NCBI GenBank assembly: GCA_964388575.1
Contig: CAYMAZ010000014.1
Span: 8,680 to 72,679, forward strand
Source of the DNA: CAYMAZ01 sp964388575
Lineage (GTDB): Bacteria > Bacteroidota > Bacteroidia > Bacteroidales > DTU049
Length of the DNA stretch: 64,000 bases
Direction: 5' to 3'
A program made the position numbers and the translations under genes. Below the pieces are notes generated by a model. That model did not search any database and had not been told where the DNA came from. It saw only the letters and a program-made list of their open reading frames with translations. The stretch's first letter is position 1. Each line of letters begins with the position of its first letter. This document shows positions 33,557 through 43,270 of the stretch, piece after piece.

Positions 33557-34801
33557 ATGAAGAAAGTATTTACTTTATTTGCTACAATTGTTATATTCAT
33601 TAACGTTGAAGCACAAAGTCCTGAATTTTTCAGTTATCAGGCAGTTATTCGCAACCCTAGTGATCAGTTGATTGTAAATCAGCAGATTGGTATCCAAGTC
33701 AGCATAATTCAGGGATCAGCATTTGGAACTCCAGTTTATATTGAGACTTTCACTGCTACTACCAATGATAATGGGCTAATTATGCTGGAAGTTGGAAACG
33801 GGACATTGGTATCAGGTAATTTTTCAATGATTAGCTGGGAAAACGGCCCCTATTTTCTAAAAACTGAAACAGACCTGAGTGGTGGTACAAACTACTCTTT
33901 AACGGGTGTATCGCAATTATTGAGTGTCCCCTATGCATTGCACGCTAAATCTGCCGATAGTATTAGCGGAAATATAACAGAAACCCAGAATCTGGCTGAT
34001 GTGCTTGCAAACGGGAATGATGGAAATTCATTACAGTTAAAAAACATTGCTGCACCTACAGATAGTCATGATGTTGCCACAAAAGCCTATGTGGATTTAT
34101 TATTAACACGAATTGAAAAACTGGAGTTAGTTGCCTATGGTTTTACAGATCCACGTGATAATAATCTATATAATGCTGTATTAATCGGGAATCAGGTTTG
34201 GTTGGCTGAGAATCTGAAGTTTTTGCCACAGGTGTCAAGCCCATCTTCATACAATAATTATACTCCATTCTATTATGTTTATGGATATATTGGAACGAAT
34301 GTTAGTGATGCAAAAGCAACCAGTAACTATAAAACTTTTGGTGTGCTTTATAACTGGACTGCAGCAATGGCAGGAATGCCGAGTAGTAACACTAATCCAA
34401 GTAACATACAGGGGGTATGTCCTCCGCGATGGCATTTGCCAAGTGATGAAGAGTGGATAGAAATGGAAATATTTTTAGGAATGACATCCTCAAATGCATA
34501 TACTGTTGGAATGAGAGGTTATGATGAAGGAGGAAAACTTAAAGAAATCGGCACAACGCATTGGAGTAGCCCAAACACAGGGGCAACTAATTTAACAGGG
34601 TTTACAGCACTTCCGGGTGGTGGGATGAATAGTGGAAGCTTTTTCTCACTAGGAAGCCAAGGTTTGTGGTGGACTGCAACAGAAAGCTCATCCTCTTCAT
34701 CATGGGCTCGTATGTTAAATTCTGGTACAGCTCTGGTGGGGCGTTACAACAATAATCAGAAACAATTGGGATTATCTGTTCGTTGCATAAAGGATTTTTA
34801 A
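33557..34801 (+). CDS. FISUMP-domain surface protein
   Basis: A 414-residue exported protein. The signal peptide is at about residues 1-19 (NVEAQ). The first 130 residues are a tail-fibre-like beta domain (FFSYQAVIRNPSDQLIVNQQ and LLSVPYALHAKSAD), then KAYVDLLLTRIEKLE, a short coiled coil. The C-terminal 210 residues are a FISUMP-type domain: VLIGNQVWLAENLKFLP, CPPRWHLPSDEEW, GTTHWSSPNTGATN, FTALPGGGM and a final LGLSVRCIKDF. Such proteins are recurrent in Bacteroidota and Fibrobacter; the function is not known, but surface exposure is likely. It shares the AT-rich neighbourhood of the broken dockerin-like gene. Confidence 0.85.
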   Translation: MKKVFTLFATIVIFINVEAQSPEFFSYQAVIRNPSDQLIVNQQIGIQVSIIQGSAFGTPVYIETFTATTNDNGLIMLEVGNGTLVSGNFSMISWENGPYFLKTETDLSGGTNYSLTGVSQLLSVPYALHAKSADSISGNITETQNLADVLANGNDGNSLQLKNIAAPTDSHDVATKAYVDLLLTRIEKLELVAYGFTDPRDNNLYNAVLIGNQVWLAENLKFLPQVSSPSSYNNYTPFYYVYGYIGTNVSDAKATSNYKTFGVLYNWTAAMAGMPSSNTNPSNIQGVCPPRWHLPSDEEWIEMEIFLGMTSSNAYTVGMRGYDEGGKLKEIGTTHWSSPNTGATNLTGFTALPGGGMNSGSFFSLGSQGLWWTATESSSSSSWARMLNSGTALVGRYNNNQKQLGLSVRCIKDF

Positions 34802-35211
34802 ACCACTTTTTATTTAAACAATGTAACAGTTTTTTTAAATTAATGTATATCAAATTTGCCTTTTACCACATAATAACCGAATAACAAAAGCCATCAAAAT
34901 TTTATGTTGATGTTTGGGCGTTTTTTCACTCATCGTTGCCCAATGGTTGATGGCAACGTAAGTTATTTCTTTACTTGTTTCTATTCCCAAATTTTCTGAA
35001 ACAATAATTTATACTCGGCTTGTGATTAATTTCCGACCTAATTAATTCCTAAGAAACGTTTACTTTTTTATACACAATTTAATTATTTTAAATAACCTGT
35101 TTGATAAAGAAAAAATTTTATAAAACGACATTAAGTTAAAACATGTAATTTAAACCCTACTGTAATTTCTTTTAACGACTTTTGTAATCAAAAAATTAAA
35201 AACTGGGCATT
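34802..35211. other. AT-rich intergenic region without a recognisable gene
   Basis: About 410 bases. CGTTGCC (34934-34940) and GGCAACG (34952-34958) form a 7-base-pair inverted repeat with an 11-base loop, but no T run follows, so it is a weak terminator candidate or the remnant of something else. No perfect TAnnTTTG element precedes the esterase gene. I see no other feature. Confidence 0.4.
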
Positions 35212-36135
35212 ATGGCAAGCTTTAAAAGTAAAATGGTTAATTTCTTTATTCGAAATCAACATCTCTTTATGGGAAAGTTGAAAAAGGAAACATTCGACAT
35301 GAACACATCAATTGAAGCATTCAGAGAGCGTTGTGAAAAAGGAGCAGCAAAATATGGCAAAATTCCTGAAAGTGTTCAAATAAAGCAGCAGATCATTGAG
35401 GATATTCCGGCTGAGTGGCTGATTCCAGCTGGAGCTGACAGTAAAAAACTGATCATGTATGTTCACGGTGGAGGATATGTTTCAGGATCATGCAATGATC
35501 ACAGAGGATTTGTTTCAAAGTTTGCTGAAAAAACTGGAATTTCAAACTTAGTATATGAATACCGGCTTGCTCCTGAGCACCCTTTTCCTGCAGCAGTGGA
35601 TGATTCTGTCAAAGTGTATGAGTGGATTCTACAAAATGGGTTTATGCCGGAGGACATTGTTATTGCAGGAGAATCAGCAGGTGGGGGCCTTGCACTTGCA
35701 TTACTTCTGGCACTGAAAGAAAAAAACATCGCATTCCCGGCTGCTGCAGTTGCCATTTCACCATGGACAGATTTAACATGTTCTGGTTCTTCATATCATA
35801 CAAAAAACAATGTTTCACCGGCCCCTTTAAATTCATGGCTGGTTTTCAGCAGGCATTATACGGGAGATCATCCTGCAGATCATCCTCTTATTTCACCTTT
35901 ATTCGGCGAACTTCAGGGGCTTCCTCCCATATTTATTAACTCCGGGGCAAATGACGAATTGTATGATGATGGTGAACAATTCTATCTCAAAGCCAAAGCA
36001 TCGGGAGTTGACATCACATTCAGAAAGGGAGAAGGCATGATACATTGCTACCCATTGCTTGCACCAATGTTTCGGGAAGCTACAAATGCAATGAATGAAA
36101 TTGTTGCATTCATAACAAAAAAATTATATCCATAG
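35212..36135 (+). CDS. HSL-type alpha/beta hydrolase (esterase/lipase)
   Basis: A 307-residue cytoplasmic hydrolase. It has the oxyanion motif MYVHGGGYVSGS (about residues 83-94), the nucleophile elbow GESAGGGL (Ser at about 157), the acid in NSGANDELYDDG and the base His in GEGMIHCYPL, so the triad is complete. These are hormone-sensitive-lipase-family enzymes that split short acyl esters; the substrate is unknown. The gene converges on the AbgT transporter and has no operon partners. Confidence 0.92.
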   Translation: MASFKSKMVNFFIRNQHLFMGKLKKETFDMNTSIEAFRERCEKGAAKYGKIPESVQIKQQIIEDIPAEWLIPAGADSKKLIMYVHGGGYVSGSCNDHRGFVSKFAEKTGISNLVYEYRLAPEHPFPAAVDDSVKVYEWILQNGFMPEDIVIAGESAGGGLALALLLALKEKNIAFPAAAVAISPWTDLTCSGSSYHTKNNVSPAPLNSWLVFSRHYTGDHPADHPLISPLFGELQGLPPIFINSGANDELYDDGEQFYLKAKASGVDITFRKGEGMIHCYPLLAPMFREATNAMNEIVAFITKKLYP

Positions 36136-36171
36136 ACTTAGGTGTTTTCCTTTCTTCCTTAATTTAATGGA

Positions 36172-37698
36172 TTATACTCCATAATACAAGCCTGAGTCAG
36201 GACCCAACGGTAGGCCCAGCAACACCCATCCGATGAGGAGAATTGACCAGAAAACAAAAAACGTCAGAGAATACGGCAGCATCGTAGAAATCAGTGTTCC
36301 AATACCTGCTTTTTTATCATACTTTTCATAATAAACAATAATAAGTGCAAAGAAACTCATCATTGGTGAAATTACATTTGTGACACTGTCACCTATACGA
36401 AAAACTGTCTGGGAGAGTTCCGGAGAATAACCGAGCAACATAAACATTGGGATAAAGACAGGGCCGAGTATTGCCCATTTGGCTGAGGCACTGCCCATAA
36501 ACAAGTTGATGAATCCGGAAAGAATTATAAACATAATCAGAAGTGGGATGAGTCCAATGTGCATGTTCTGCAACGTTGCAGCACCTTCAATGGCGATGAT
36601 CAGACCAAGATTGCTCCACTTGAACCAGGCCACAAACTGTGCTGCAAAAAACACAAGGACAAGGAATGCTACCAGTGTTTTGAAACTGTCAACCATTCCC
36701 TTTACGACATCAGAATCATTGTTATATTTTTTTGTGATGGCTCCATAAACAATACCCATTGTTGCCGTAAGAAAAAACAATACTGCGATAAACCCTTTCA
36801 ATAAGGGAGTGTGAAGTATTGTGTTGTCACTTCCTCTAAAAAAACCATGGTTTGGAATTAAGCCAATCAGAAAAATTGCAACCCAGGCAAAAAACACAAT
36901 AATTGACCAAATGACTCCCTTCTTCTCTTCTTTTGTGAGTCTGTTGATCGATTCTGGTTGCACATCACCTGTATACGATCCTAGCCTTGGCTCAATAAAA
37001 CGATGTGTGACCCAAGTTCCAGCAAAAGAAATAATAATTGTTGAAACAGCCATAAAATAATAGTTCGCGGTTGGTAACACATAATACTCCGGATCAAGAA
37101 TTTGGGCTGCTTCAGTTGAAAGACCTGCCAGCAACGGGTCAATTGTTCCGATGAACAGATTTGCACTGAATCCCCCGCTGACACCTGCAAAGGCAGCAGA
37201 CATTCCTACTATCGGGTGTCGACCAACTGAATGAAATATGATTCCAGCCATGGGAATAATCAATACATATCCCAGATCAGAAGCCATATTTGAAAGAATA
37301 CCGGCAAGCACAAGAATAAAAGTCAGCATTGAAGAAGGAGCTTTGAGTACAAGCAATCTGATAACAGCGCTGATTAATCCGCTGCTTTCGGCAATACCTA
37401 TGCCAAGTAATGCAACCATTACGATTCCCAGTGGCGCAAACCCTGTATAGTTATCTACCATTTGCAATATGATTTTGTGAATCCCTTCTTTTGACAACAA
37501 ATTCAGAGTATGTATTGTCTCGCCAGTTGCAGGATGAACAGCAGACCAGTCAAAAACAGATCCCAGCCATGAAAATAACAAAACAAGTAGGGCCAGAATT
37601 CCGAACAAACTGGCAGGATGCGGCAAAGCATTGCCTCCTTTTTCAACAAAGTTTAAAAACCTTTCTCCTGGTTTTCTTTTCTGTTTAACTTTGGTCAT
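36172..37698 (-). CDS. AbgT-family transporter
   Basis: A 508-residue inner-membrane protein with about twelve helices. It shows the AbgT signatures: NALPHPASLFGILALLVLL near the N-terminus, VDNYTGFAPLGIVMVALLGI, LSNMASDLGYVLIIPMAGI and FMGSASAKWAILGPVFIPMF. The best-known member takes up p-aminobenzoyl-glutamate; other members export sulfonamides, so the direction is uncertain. The start is set at the ATG at 37698, because a -7 element overlaps the earlier in-frame TTG at 37728. Confidence 0.92.
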   Translation of the reverse strand: MTKVKQKRKPGERFLNFVEKGGNALPHPASLFGILALLVLLFSWLGSVFDWSAVHPATGETIHTLNLLSKEGIHKIILQMVDNYTGFAPLGIVMVALLGIGIAESSGLISAVIRLLVLKAPSSMLTFILVLAGILSNMASDLGYVLIIPMAGIIFHSVGRHPIVGMSAAFAGVSGGFSANLFIGTIDPLLAGLSTEAAQILDPEYYVLPTANYYFMAVSTIIISFAGTWVTHRFIEPRLGSYTGDVQPESINRLTKEEKKGVIWSIIVFFAWVAIFLIGLIPNHGFFRGSDNTILHTPLLKGFIAVLFFLTATMGIVYGAITKKYNNDSDVVKGMVDSFKTLVAFLVLVFFAAQFVAWFKWSNLGLIIAIEGAATLQNMHIGLIPLLIMFIILSGFINLFMGSASAKWAILGPVFIPMFMLLGYSPELSQTVFRIGDSVTNVISPMMSFFALIIVYYEKYDKKAGIGTLISTMLPYSLTFFVFWSILLIGWVLLGLPLGPDSGLYYGV

Positions 37699-37725
37699 AA
37701 GTGTATATCGCTTTTTGAAAGATGA

Positions 37726-37733
37726 CAAAAATA
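37726..37733 (-). promoter_or_regulatory. -7 promoter element of the AbgT transporter gene
   Basis: Minus-strand TATTTTTG, a perfect TAnnTTTG, ends 28 bases before the ATG at 37698. Confidence 0.55.
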
Positions 37734-37808
37734 CTGAATTTCAAAAATAGATAGCATTCAATTAACACAAATTCAAGAAAAAAATTTGGTGTTTATCTTT
37801 TATTTCCA

Positions 37809-37816
37809 TATCTTTG
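37809..37816 (+). promoter_or_regulatory. -7 promoter element of the unknown 232-residue protein
   Basis: TATCTTTG at 37809-37816 leaves the first ATG at 37820 without a leader and favours the ATG at 37862 as the real start. Confidence 0.5.
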
Positions 37817-37861
37817 AAAATGAAACATCATGCTTCTCAGAAAAGTAAAAAACATTATCCA

Positions 37862-38560
37862 ATGGAAAATATCAATGAATATTATGGATGCATCACAAAG
37901 GTTGAAGACCTGTGGTGTATTGAAGAATTTGGAATTCATAACAAATGTGTTATGGAATCACTGCACATCTTTCCCGGATACTATGATCGATTTACCAAAC
38001 ACATTACGCCCAGGTACATATATATCATGAGTAACCGGAAATATTCACTTGAAGATTTCACCAGAATGACAAATCTTGTAAAACAGGATTACAAAAAACC
38101 ATTTGACGCGGCATATTGTGAAATTTCCTTTGGTGAAAAAGAATGTGGAGGAGTCCGAATTGCAGGTATTGATGATTACAATGAAATTTTAAACCTACAA
38201 ACTGCATACTATCATCACGGACTTGATTTAAAAAAGAAACAGAAAAAAAATGAAGGTTTAAAAGCCATCATAAAAATCAGGAAGTTTTTTAAGCTCCTTT
38301 TAATAAATGAAACTATTTTTCTTGACAATCATTTCCGGAATATCGGATATTTTAAAGTAGCCCGTGATATCCCCTGGGAAGAGTTTGAAAAGATCATTCC
38401 GGTTGTCAGAAGCAATTGGCCCGGGAATTCATTTGATGCTGCCAAAAGTATTATTTATCAGAATTCAGAAATTACAGATCTGATCAGAATATATTCTCAT
38501 GATCTAACAGCAGAATTTCTCATGAAGCTCAGAGAAATTTATCTAAGATATACTGAATGA
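37862..38560 (+). CDS. Unrecognised cytoplasmic protein, 232 residues
   Basis: I do not recognise the family. There is no signal peptide or membrane helix. The protein is rich in aromatic and basic residues. It starts MENINEYYGCITKVEDLWCI, has a Lys-rich stretch at about residues 123-145 (LDLKKKQKKNEGLKAIIKI), then two similar short segments, GYFKVARDIPWEEFEKIIPV and earlier NRKYSLEDFTRMTNLVKQDY, which suggest a helical repeat or two related lobes. It is monocistronic between the AbgT and mutS2 genes. The longer start at 37820 would add 14 basic residues. Confidence 0.65.
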   Translation: MENINEYYGCITKVEDLWCIEEFGIHNKCVMESLHIFPGYYDRFTKHITPRYIYIMSNRKYSLEDFTRMTNLVKQDYKKPFDAAYCEISFGEKECGGVRIAGIDDYNEILNLQTAYYHHGLDLKKKQKKNEGLKAIIKIRKFFKLLLINETIFLDNHFRNIGYFKVARDIPWEEFEKIIPVVRSNWPGNSFDAAKSIIYQNSEITDLIRIYSHDLTAEFLMKLREIYLRYTE

Positions 38561-38591
38561 GCTGTAATGTTCTGTCTCTTATCATAAATAA

Positions 38592-38622
38592 GCGGAAGCA
38601 CACTTGAGTTGTGCAAAGCCGC
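38592..38622 (+). terminator. Weak hairpin after the unknown protein gene
   Basis: GCGG and GCACA pair with TGTGC and CCGC across an internal loop. The following bases are only moderately T-rich, so termination is uncertain. Confidence 0.3.
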
Positions 38623-38693
38623 ATTTCTTCAAAAAACGAACTGACATCCTGAAAGCTGTTTTTGGTGGTAATCTAAAATTTAAATTTTTCCGT

Positions 38694-38701
38694 TAATTTT
38701 G
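38694..38701 (+). promoter_or_regulatory. -7 promoter element of mutS2
   Basis: TAATTTTG, a perfect TAnnTTTG, lies 16 bases before the ATG at 38718. Confidence 0.6.
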
Positions 38702-38717
38702 TCACTCTATATTTCAT

Positions 38718-41159
38718 ATGAAATCCAAAGGATTATTTCTGTACCCAACAAATTTTGATGAGATTACTGATCTTCGAAGTGTTTGTGAGATGATTGCAGT
38801 TCACTGTGCTTCGGAACCGGCAAAATCTATGGCAACTCATCCTCAGTTTCTTACTTCAGCAGAACAGATTAACAAAGCACATCAGCCTGTTAAAGAAGCG
38901 ATGATCTTAATTGAATCAGGAATCTCACTTCCTGTTCTGGAGTTTTACGACAACCGGGATATTGTTATTCATCTTCGGACACAGGGATGGGTGATTGATG
39001 TTGAACAACTCCAGACTCTTAAAATTTTATTTCAGTGTTATCAGTCACTTCATGAATTTCTTTCCAGCCATCAGGCAGCAATTGCACTTGCCGAAAAGGC
39101 TGAATCTGTGGTGTTTCATAAACATCTTTTACAATTAACAGAAAAAATCCTGGATACTGACGGCACCATCAGAGACGATGCTTCTGAAGAACTTGTCAGG
39201 TTAAAAAAGGAACATCTCAAATATTCAAAAGATATTGAAAAACGTTTGCTCTCCATTTTTAAAGAGATGAAAAATTCGGGGATAACTGGTGAAGACTCAA
39301 ATCTAACTATCCGAAACGGGAGAAGTGTTATTCCGGTTCCTGCAAATTATAAATACAGGGTCAAAGGCATTATCCACGATGAATCTGCCACTGGTCAAAC
39401 AGCATATATCGAGCCGCTTGAAATCGTTGAAATGGGAAACAAACTTCGCGAAATTCAGGCTGCAAGACAAAGGGAAATACAAAGGATTTTATCTGAAATA
39501 TCAGCAGAACTTCATGTTTATGTTGATGATATTTTACAATATTATGATGTTCTGGCATTTTCGGACTTTTGTTTTGCAAAGGCACGATTTGCAATGAAGT
39601 TTCATGCTGTGATTCCGGAAGTTAGCAACAGTCCGCTGATTGAATGGAAGCTGGCTAGAAATATTGTTTTGCAACATCACCTTGAGTCAAGGGGGACCAA
39701 AATCATTCCTCTGAGTATTTCCCTTGGCGATGAGAACAGGCTGCTTGTTCTGTCCGGGGCCAATGCAGGAGGAAAATCTGTTGTCATCAAAACTGTTGCA
39801 CTTCTGCAGTCTATGATACAATGCGGCTTCCCTGTGCCATTTGAAGAACATTCAAAAGCTGGTGTGTTTTCATCCATATTATTGGATATTGGTGACGGAC
39901 AATCCATTGAATCAAGCTTAAGTACCTATTCGTCACATCTTGAAACAATGAAGATATTTATTTCAAAATCCAACTCCAAAACATTATATCTGATTGATGA
40001 GATTGGCACCGGGACAGATCCCATTTTAGGCGGATCGCTTGCACAGGCAATACTGCTTTATCTTCACAGCAGTAATGCAACCGGTATTGTCACAACACAT
40101 CTGGACATTCTGAAAAAAATGGCTGATGAAACACCGGGGGCAGGAAATGCAGCCATGGCATTTGACAAAGAAAAACTTGAACCCTCATACATTTTCAGCG
40201 CAGGTATTCCGGGTCATTCTTTTACATTTGAGATTGCAGCAAGGACTGGTATCCCACAAAAAATTATCGAAGATGCCAAAACATTTGCCGGAACTGATCG
40301 TATTACTTTTGAACAGAAAATTTCAGATGTAGAAAAGCAATCAGCCAACCTTTCAGAAAGTCTTAAAAAGCAGAAAATGGCGGAAACGTTCCTTGATGAA
40401 TTAATTGATAAATATACCAGTCTGATACAACAAATTGAAAGAAAACAGTCAGAAATCATTGAAAAAACAAAACAGGAAGCTCTTGAGATTTTTGAAAAAA
40501 CGAATAAGACAATTGAAAATACAATCAGAAAAATCAGGGAATCGTCTGCCGACAAAGAAATCACAAAGCAAAGTAGAGAGGAAGTTAAGCAGGCTGAACA
40601 AATGGTCAGGGATTTCAATCCATCACAAAGAATTCCTGATCGACTTAAGAAAAAGATCCCTCCCGAAAAACCGGAACTTGAAACTCCAATAAAGAACACA
40701 GAGCTTTTTGTAGGAATGAAAATCAGGCATAAAACAAACGGCATGGAAGGTACAATTGTTGAATATTTGAATAACGATAGAATTAAAGTAGCCTTTAATT
40801 CTATTGCCATTACCCTGTCAGGGGACATGATTACTCCTCTGACTGAACAAAAAAAGCAAAACCAGAAGCAGCACATCAAATTAAAAGAAAGTTTACATCA
40901 GAAAACTGAACTTTTTTCAAGACAACTGGACCTGAGAGGATTTAAGGCTGAAGATGTGTTGTCTGTTCTTGAAAAGCACATTGATGACGCACTACTTATC
41001 GGAATTTATCAATTTTCCGTTATACATGGCAAAGGATACGGGGTTTTAAGAAATGTTGTCAGGCAGTTACTTGCAAAACACCCAAATGTTGATGGTTTTG
41101 AAAGCGAACACATTGAACATGGCGGAGATGGCATCACCGTTGTCAGATTAAAAAAATAG
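38718..41159 (+). CDS. mutS2: Endonuclease MutS2
   Basis: An 813-residue MutS2. It lacks the mismatch-recognition domain of MutS1. The core and clamp occupy about residues 1-330, followed by the ABC ATPase with Walker A LSGANAGGKSVVIKT and Walker B TLYLIDEIGTGTDPILGGSL. A long coiled coil at about 520-650 follows, and the C-terminal Smr nuclease domain starts at LDLRGFKAEDVLSVLEKH with VIHGKGYGVLRNVVRQLL. MutS2 proteins act on branched DNA and, in some bacteria, on collided ribosomes. All motifs look intact. Confidence 0.95.
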   Translation: MKSKGLFLYPTNFDEITDLRSVCEMIAVHCASEPAKSMATHPQFLTSAEQINKAHQPVKEAMILIESGISLPVLEFYDNRDIVIHLRTQGWVIDVEQLQTLKILFQCYQSLHEFLSSHQAAIALAEKAESVVFHKHLLQLTEKILDTDGTIRDDASEELVRLKKEHLKYSKDIEKRLLSIFKEMKNSGITGEDSNLTIRNGRSVIPVPANYKYRVKGIIHDESATGQTAYIEPLEIVEMGNKLREIQAARQREIQRILSEISAELHVYVDDILQYYDVLAFSDFCFAKARFAMKFHAVIPEVSNSPLIEWKLARNIVLQHHLESRGTKIIPLSISLGDENRLLVLSGANAGGKSVVIKTVALLQSMIQCGFPVPFEEHSKAGVFSSILLDIGDGQSIESSLSTYSSHLETMKIFISKSNSKTLYLIDEIGTGTDPILGGSLAQAILLYLHSSNATGIVTTHLDILKKMADETPGAGNAAMAFDKEKLEPSYIFSAGIPGHSFTFEIAARTGIPQKIIEDAKTFAGTDRITFEQKISDVEKQSANLSESLKKQKMAETFLDELIDKYTSLIQQIERKQSEIIEKTKQEALEIFEKTNKTIENTIRKIRESSADKEITKQSREEVKQAEQMVRDFNPSQRIPDRLKKKIPPEKPELETPIKNTELFVGMKIRHKTNGMEGTIVEYLNNDRIKVAFNSIAITLSGDMITPLTEQKKQNQKQHIKLKESLHQKTELFSRQLDLRGFKAEDVLSVLEKHIDDALLIGIYQFSVIHGKGYGVLRNVVRQLLAKHPNVDGFESEHIEHGGDGITVVRLKK

Positions 41160-41308
41160 AGATCAATTTTTCTGTTTTCATCTTTTTTTTTCAATTGTAA
41201 ATTGACATCTTTATTACTTTTGTATCATTTAATATGTTTTATTTTCATAATTTAGAATTTTTAACATATTACATCTATTATTCCATTAAACTTTTCGAAT
41301 TATATAAT

Positions 41309-41316
41309 TAAATTTG
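41309..41316 (+). promoter_or_regulatory. -7 promoter element of the 191-residue lipoprotein
   Basis: TAAATTTG, a perfect TAnnTTTG, lies 37 bases before the ATG at 41354, at the end of an AT-rich stretch. Confidence 0.55.
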
Positions 41317-41353
41317 TCTATTCATTATTGAATCTTCACCAAAATCAAAAGTC

Positions 41354-41929
41354 ATGAAAAACATTAAGAATCTTTTAACGATCATGCTCATTTCCCTTTT
41401 AGCACTGACTTCGTTCAATTCATGCACAAAAAAAGGAGAGGATGATCCGGGATTAAGTTTAAAATCCAGGAAAGCCCGTTTGGCAGGTGTGTGGGCCCTT
41501 GAATCAGGAACTGAAACAATTATAGTAAACGGGGACACTGTCACTGCTGTTTTCAGCGGGAACACTATCACTCTTACAGATGGAGGTCAGACAATTACTG
41601 CTTCGTATTCTGATAAATCTGAATTTACGAAAGATCATATTTTCACAAGAACTGTAATTGTGGATGGAAATGCAGTAATCAACGAGGGATATTGGGCATT
41701 TATGGATGGCTATGACGAATTGAAAGACAAGGAGTGTGTTGTTCTGAGAATAATGAAAACAACTGATTTACAGGGGGTTGTAACATATTCAGGAGATGAG
41801 ATGCCATCTGAAATTTTAAGGTTCAGAAAACTCAGCAGCAAGGAGGCCATTGTTGATTCTGAAGGCACTGTTGCCGGAGTTGGTACCATTTACACCACAA
41901 CTTCAACCAAAACCTATTCAAAAAAATAA
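41354..41929 (+). CDS. Lipocalin-like lipoprotein, first paralogue
   Basis: A 191-residue lipoprotein. The signal peptide ends at LTSFNSC (Cys24). The mature protein begins KKGEDDPGLSLKSRKARLAG, and VWALESG opens a beta-barrel-like domain made of short repeated strands (FSGNTITLTDGGQTITASYS and so on), as in lipocalin-like proteins of this phylum. A related gene at 49162 shares the 'Gly-Pro, Ser-Leu, Lys/Arg, Lys-Ala-Arg, Gly-x-Trp' opening. The ligand and role are unknown. It has its own promoter and no operon partners. Confidence 0.75.
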   Translation: MKNIKNLLTIMLISLLALTSFNSCTKKGEDDPGLSLKSRKARLAGVWALESGTETIIVNGDTVTAVFSGNTITLTDGGQTITASYSDKSEFTKDHIFTRTVIVDGNAVINEGYWAFMDGYDELKDKECVVLRIMKTTDLQGVVTYSGDEMPSEILRFRKLSSKEAIVDSEGTVAGVGTIYTTTSTKTYSKK

Positions 41930-41990
41930 GGAAAATAAGCCTCTAATGAAGGTTTATTAATTGCTCCTTATTCGGTGTATGCTTTTCATT

Positions 41991-41998
41991 TACTTTTG
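41991..41998 (+). promoter_or_regulatory. -7 promoter element of the ion transporter gene
   Basis: TACTTTTG, a perfect TAnnTTTG, lies 15 bases before the ATG at 42014 and excludes an in-frame start at 41975. Confidence 0.6.
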
Positions 41999-42013
41999 CA
42001 AAAAAAACGACAA

Positions 42014-43270
42014 ATGACAGGCATACAAATCACTGCATTGATCATTTTTGTCATCACTTATCTGGGCATAATTTTCACACGTTTGCCCAAAATCAACATT
42101 GACAGACCTTCAGCAGCCTTTTTCGGAGCTGTTAGCATGATTCTGTTTGGGATTGTTTCCTTCGATGATGCAATTCGGTCTATTGATTTCAACACTCTGG
42201 CGCTTCTTCTGGGAATGATGATCATAATAGCCACCATTCAGGCTGATGGTTTTTTTGCATGGCTGACAAATAAAACCATACGCATTGCCTCAAATCCGGG
42301 AGGACTTCTTACAGCCCTTGTTTTTATTACCGGAGTGGGTAGTGCATTTCTTGTAAACGATGCCGTCGTTCTCATCGTAACACCGATAACAATCAGTATC
42401 TGTTTAAAATATAATTTGAACCCTGTTCCCTATCTAATTTCAGTAATTCTCGCTTCCAACACAGGAAGTGTGATGACAATGACAGGAAATCCGCAAAATA
42501 TGCTGATCGGCATTAATTCAGGAATGAGTTACGGGAAATTTTTTCTCCATTTGCTCCCTGTTTCTATGATTTCGATGATTGTTGTCATTTTCATCATAAG
42601 GATATTGTATTCTGCTGATTTTACAAATCGCAAGGAACTTGAAATTTCAGCACAACACAATGAGCAATACAATCTAAAATCTATGCGAATCTCAGTTCCG
42701 GTTTTTATAAGTGTTTTGTGTTTGTTTTTCCTAAGTAGTTTTTTGCAGATTTCAATTCCTATGATTGCCCTTCTTGGGGCATCTGTAATATTACTACTGG
42801 GCAACATCAAGCCATCAACCATCATCCGTAAAGTTAACTGGGTGTTGTTGCTGTTTTTTGCATCCTTATTTATCGTTGTTCATGCTGTAGAAACATCGGG
42901 TTTATTTGAATCTCTGAAAACCATCGACATCTCAATCATCAGTTGGAAAAGTAACACTCTGATCCATCTGATCAGTCTTGGAGTTTCACAGATCATCAGT
43001 AATGTCCCCTATGTCATTGTCATGCTTCCGGTTTTCAAACCTGCAGACAGTGATACGCTATGGCTCATTCTTGCATCTTCTTCGACCATTGCCGGAAATG
43101 CAACAATCGTCGGAGCAATTGCAAATTTAATTGTAATAGAAACTGCGGCGGGAATGAATGTAAGAATCACTTTCAGACAGTTTTTAAGTGCAGGCGTTAT
43201 TTCAACTTTGCTGTGCCTGGTTCTTTCTGTTGTCATTATTCAACTCCAGGTAATCATTGGATGGCTATAA
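42014..43270 (+). CDS. ArsB/NhaD-type ion transporter (SLC13-like permease)
   Basis: A 418-residue membrane protein with about eleven or twelve helices. The hairpin signature NDAVVLIVTPITISIC and the SNTGSVMTMTGNPQNMLIG loop are typical of the ArsB/NhaD superfamily; the second loop is repeated in weaker form as AGNATIVGAIANLIV. Members move arsenite, Na+/H+ or dicarboxylates, and the sequence alone does not decide which. No ars genes are nearby. Its stop codon overlaps the stop of the opposite-strand sensor kinase (43265-43270). Confidence 0.85.
   Translation: MTGIQITALIIFVITYLGIIFTRLPKINIDRPSAAFFGAVSMILFGIVSFDDAIRSIDFNTLALLLGMMIIIATIQADGFFAWLTNKTIRIASNPGGLLTALVFITGVGSAFLVNDAVVLIVTPITISICLKYNLNPVPYLISVILASNTGSVMTMTGNPQNMLIGINSGMSYGKFFLHLLPVSMISMIVVIFIIRILYSADFTNRKELEISAQHNEQYNLKSMRISVPVFISVLCLFFLSSFLQISIPMIALLGASVILLLGNIKPSTIIRKVNWVLLLFFASLFIVVHAVETSGLFESLKTIDISIISWKSNTLIHLISLGVSQIISNVPYVIVMLPVFKPADSDTLWLILASSSTIAGNATIVGAIANLIVIETAAGMNVRITFRQFLSAGVISTLLCLVLSVVIIQLQVIIGWL

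Noticed and set aside
32272..35211. Insertion sequence or transposon in the AT-rich accessory patch
   Set aside because: No transposase fragment, terminal inverted repeats or target duplication could be seen.
40214..40879. 221-codon antisense frame in mutS2
   Set aside because: It is opposite the coiled-coil region, and its Ser/Phe/Cys-rich composition is a by-product of Lys/Glu codons on the other strand.
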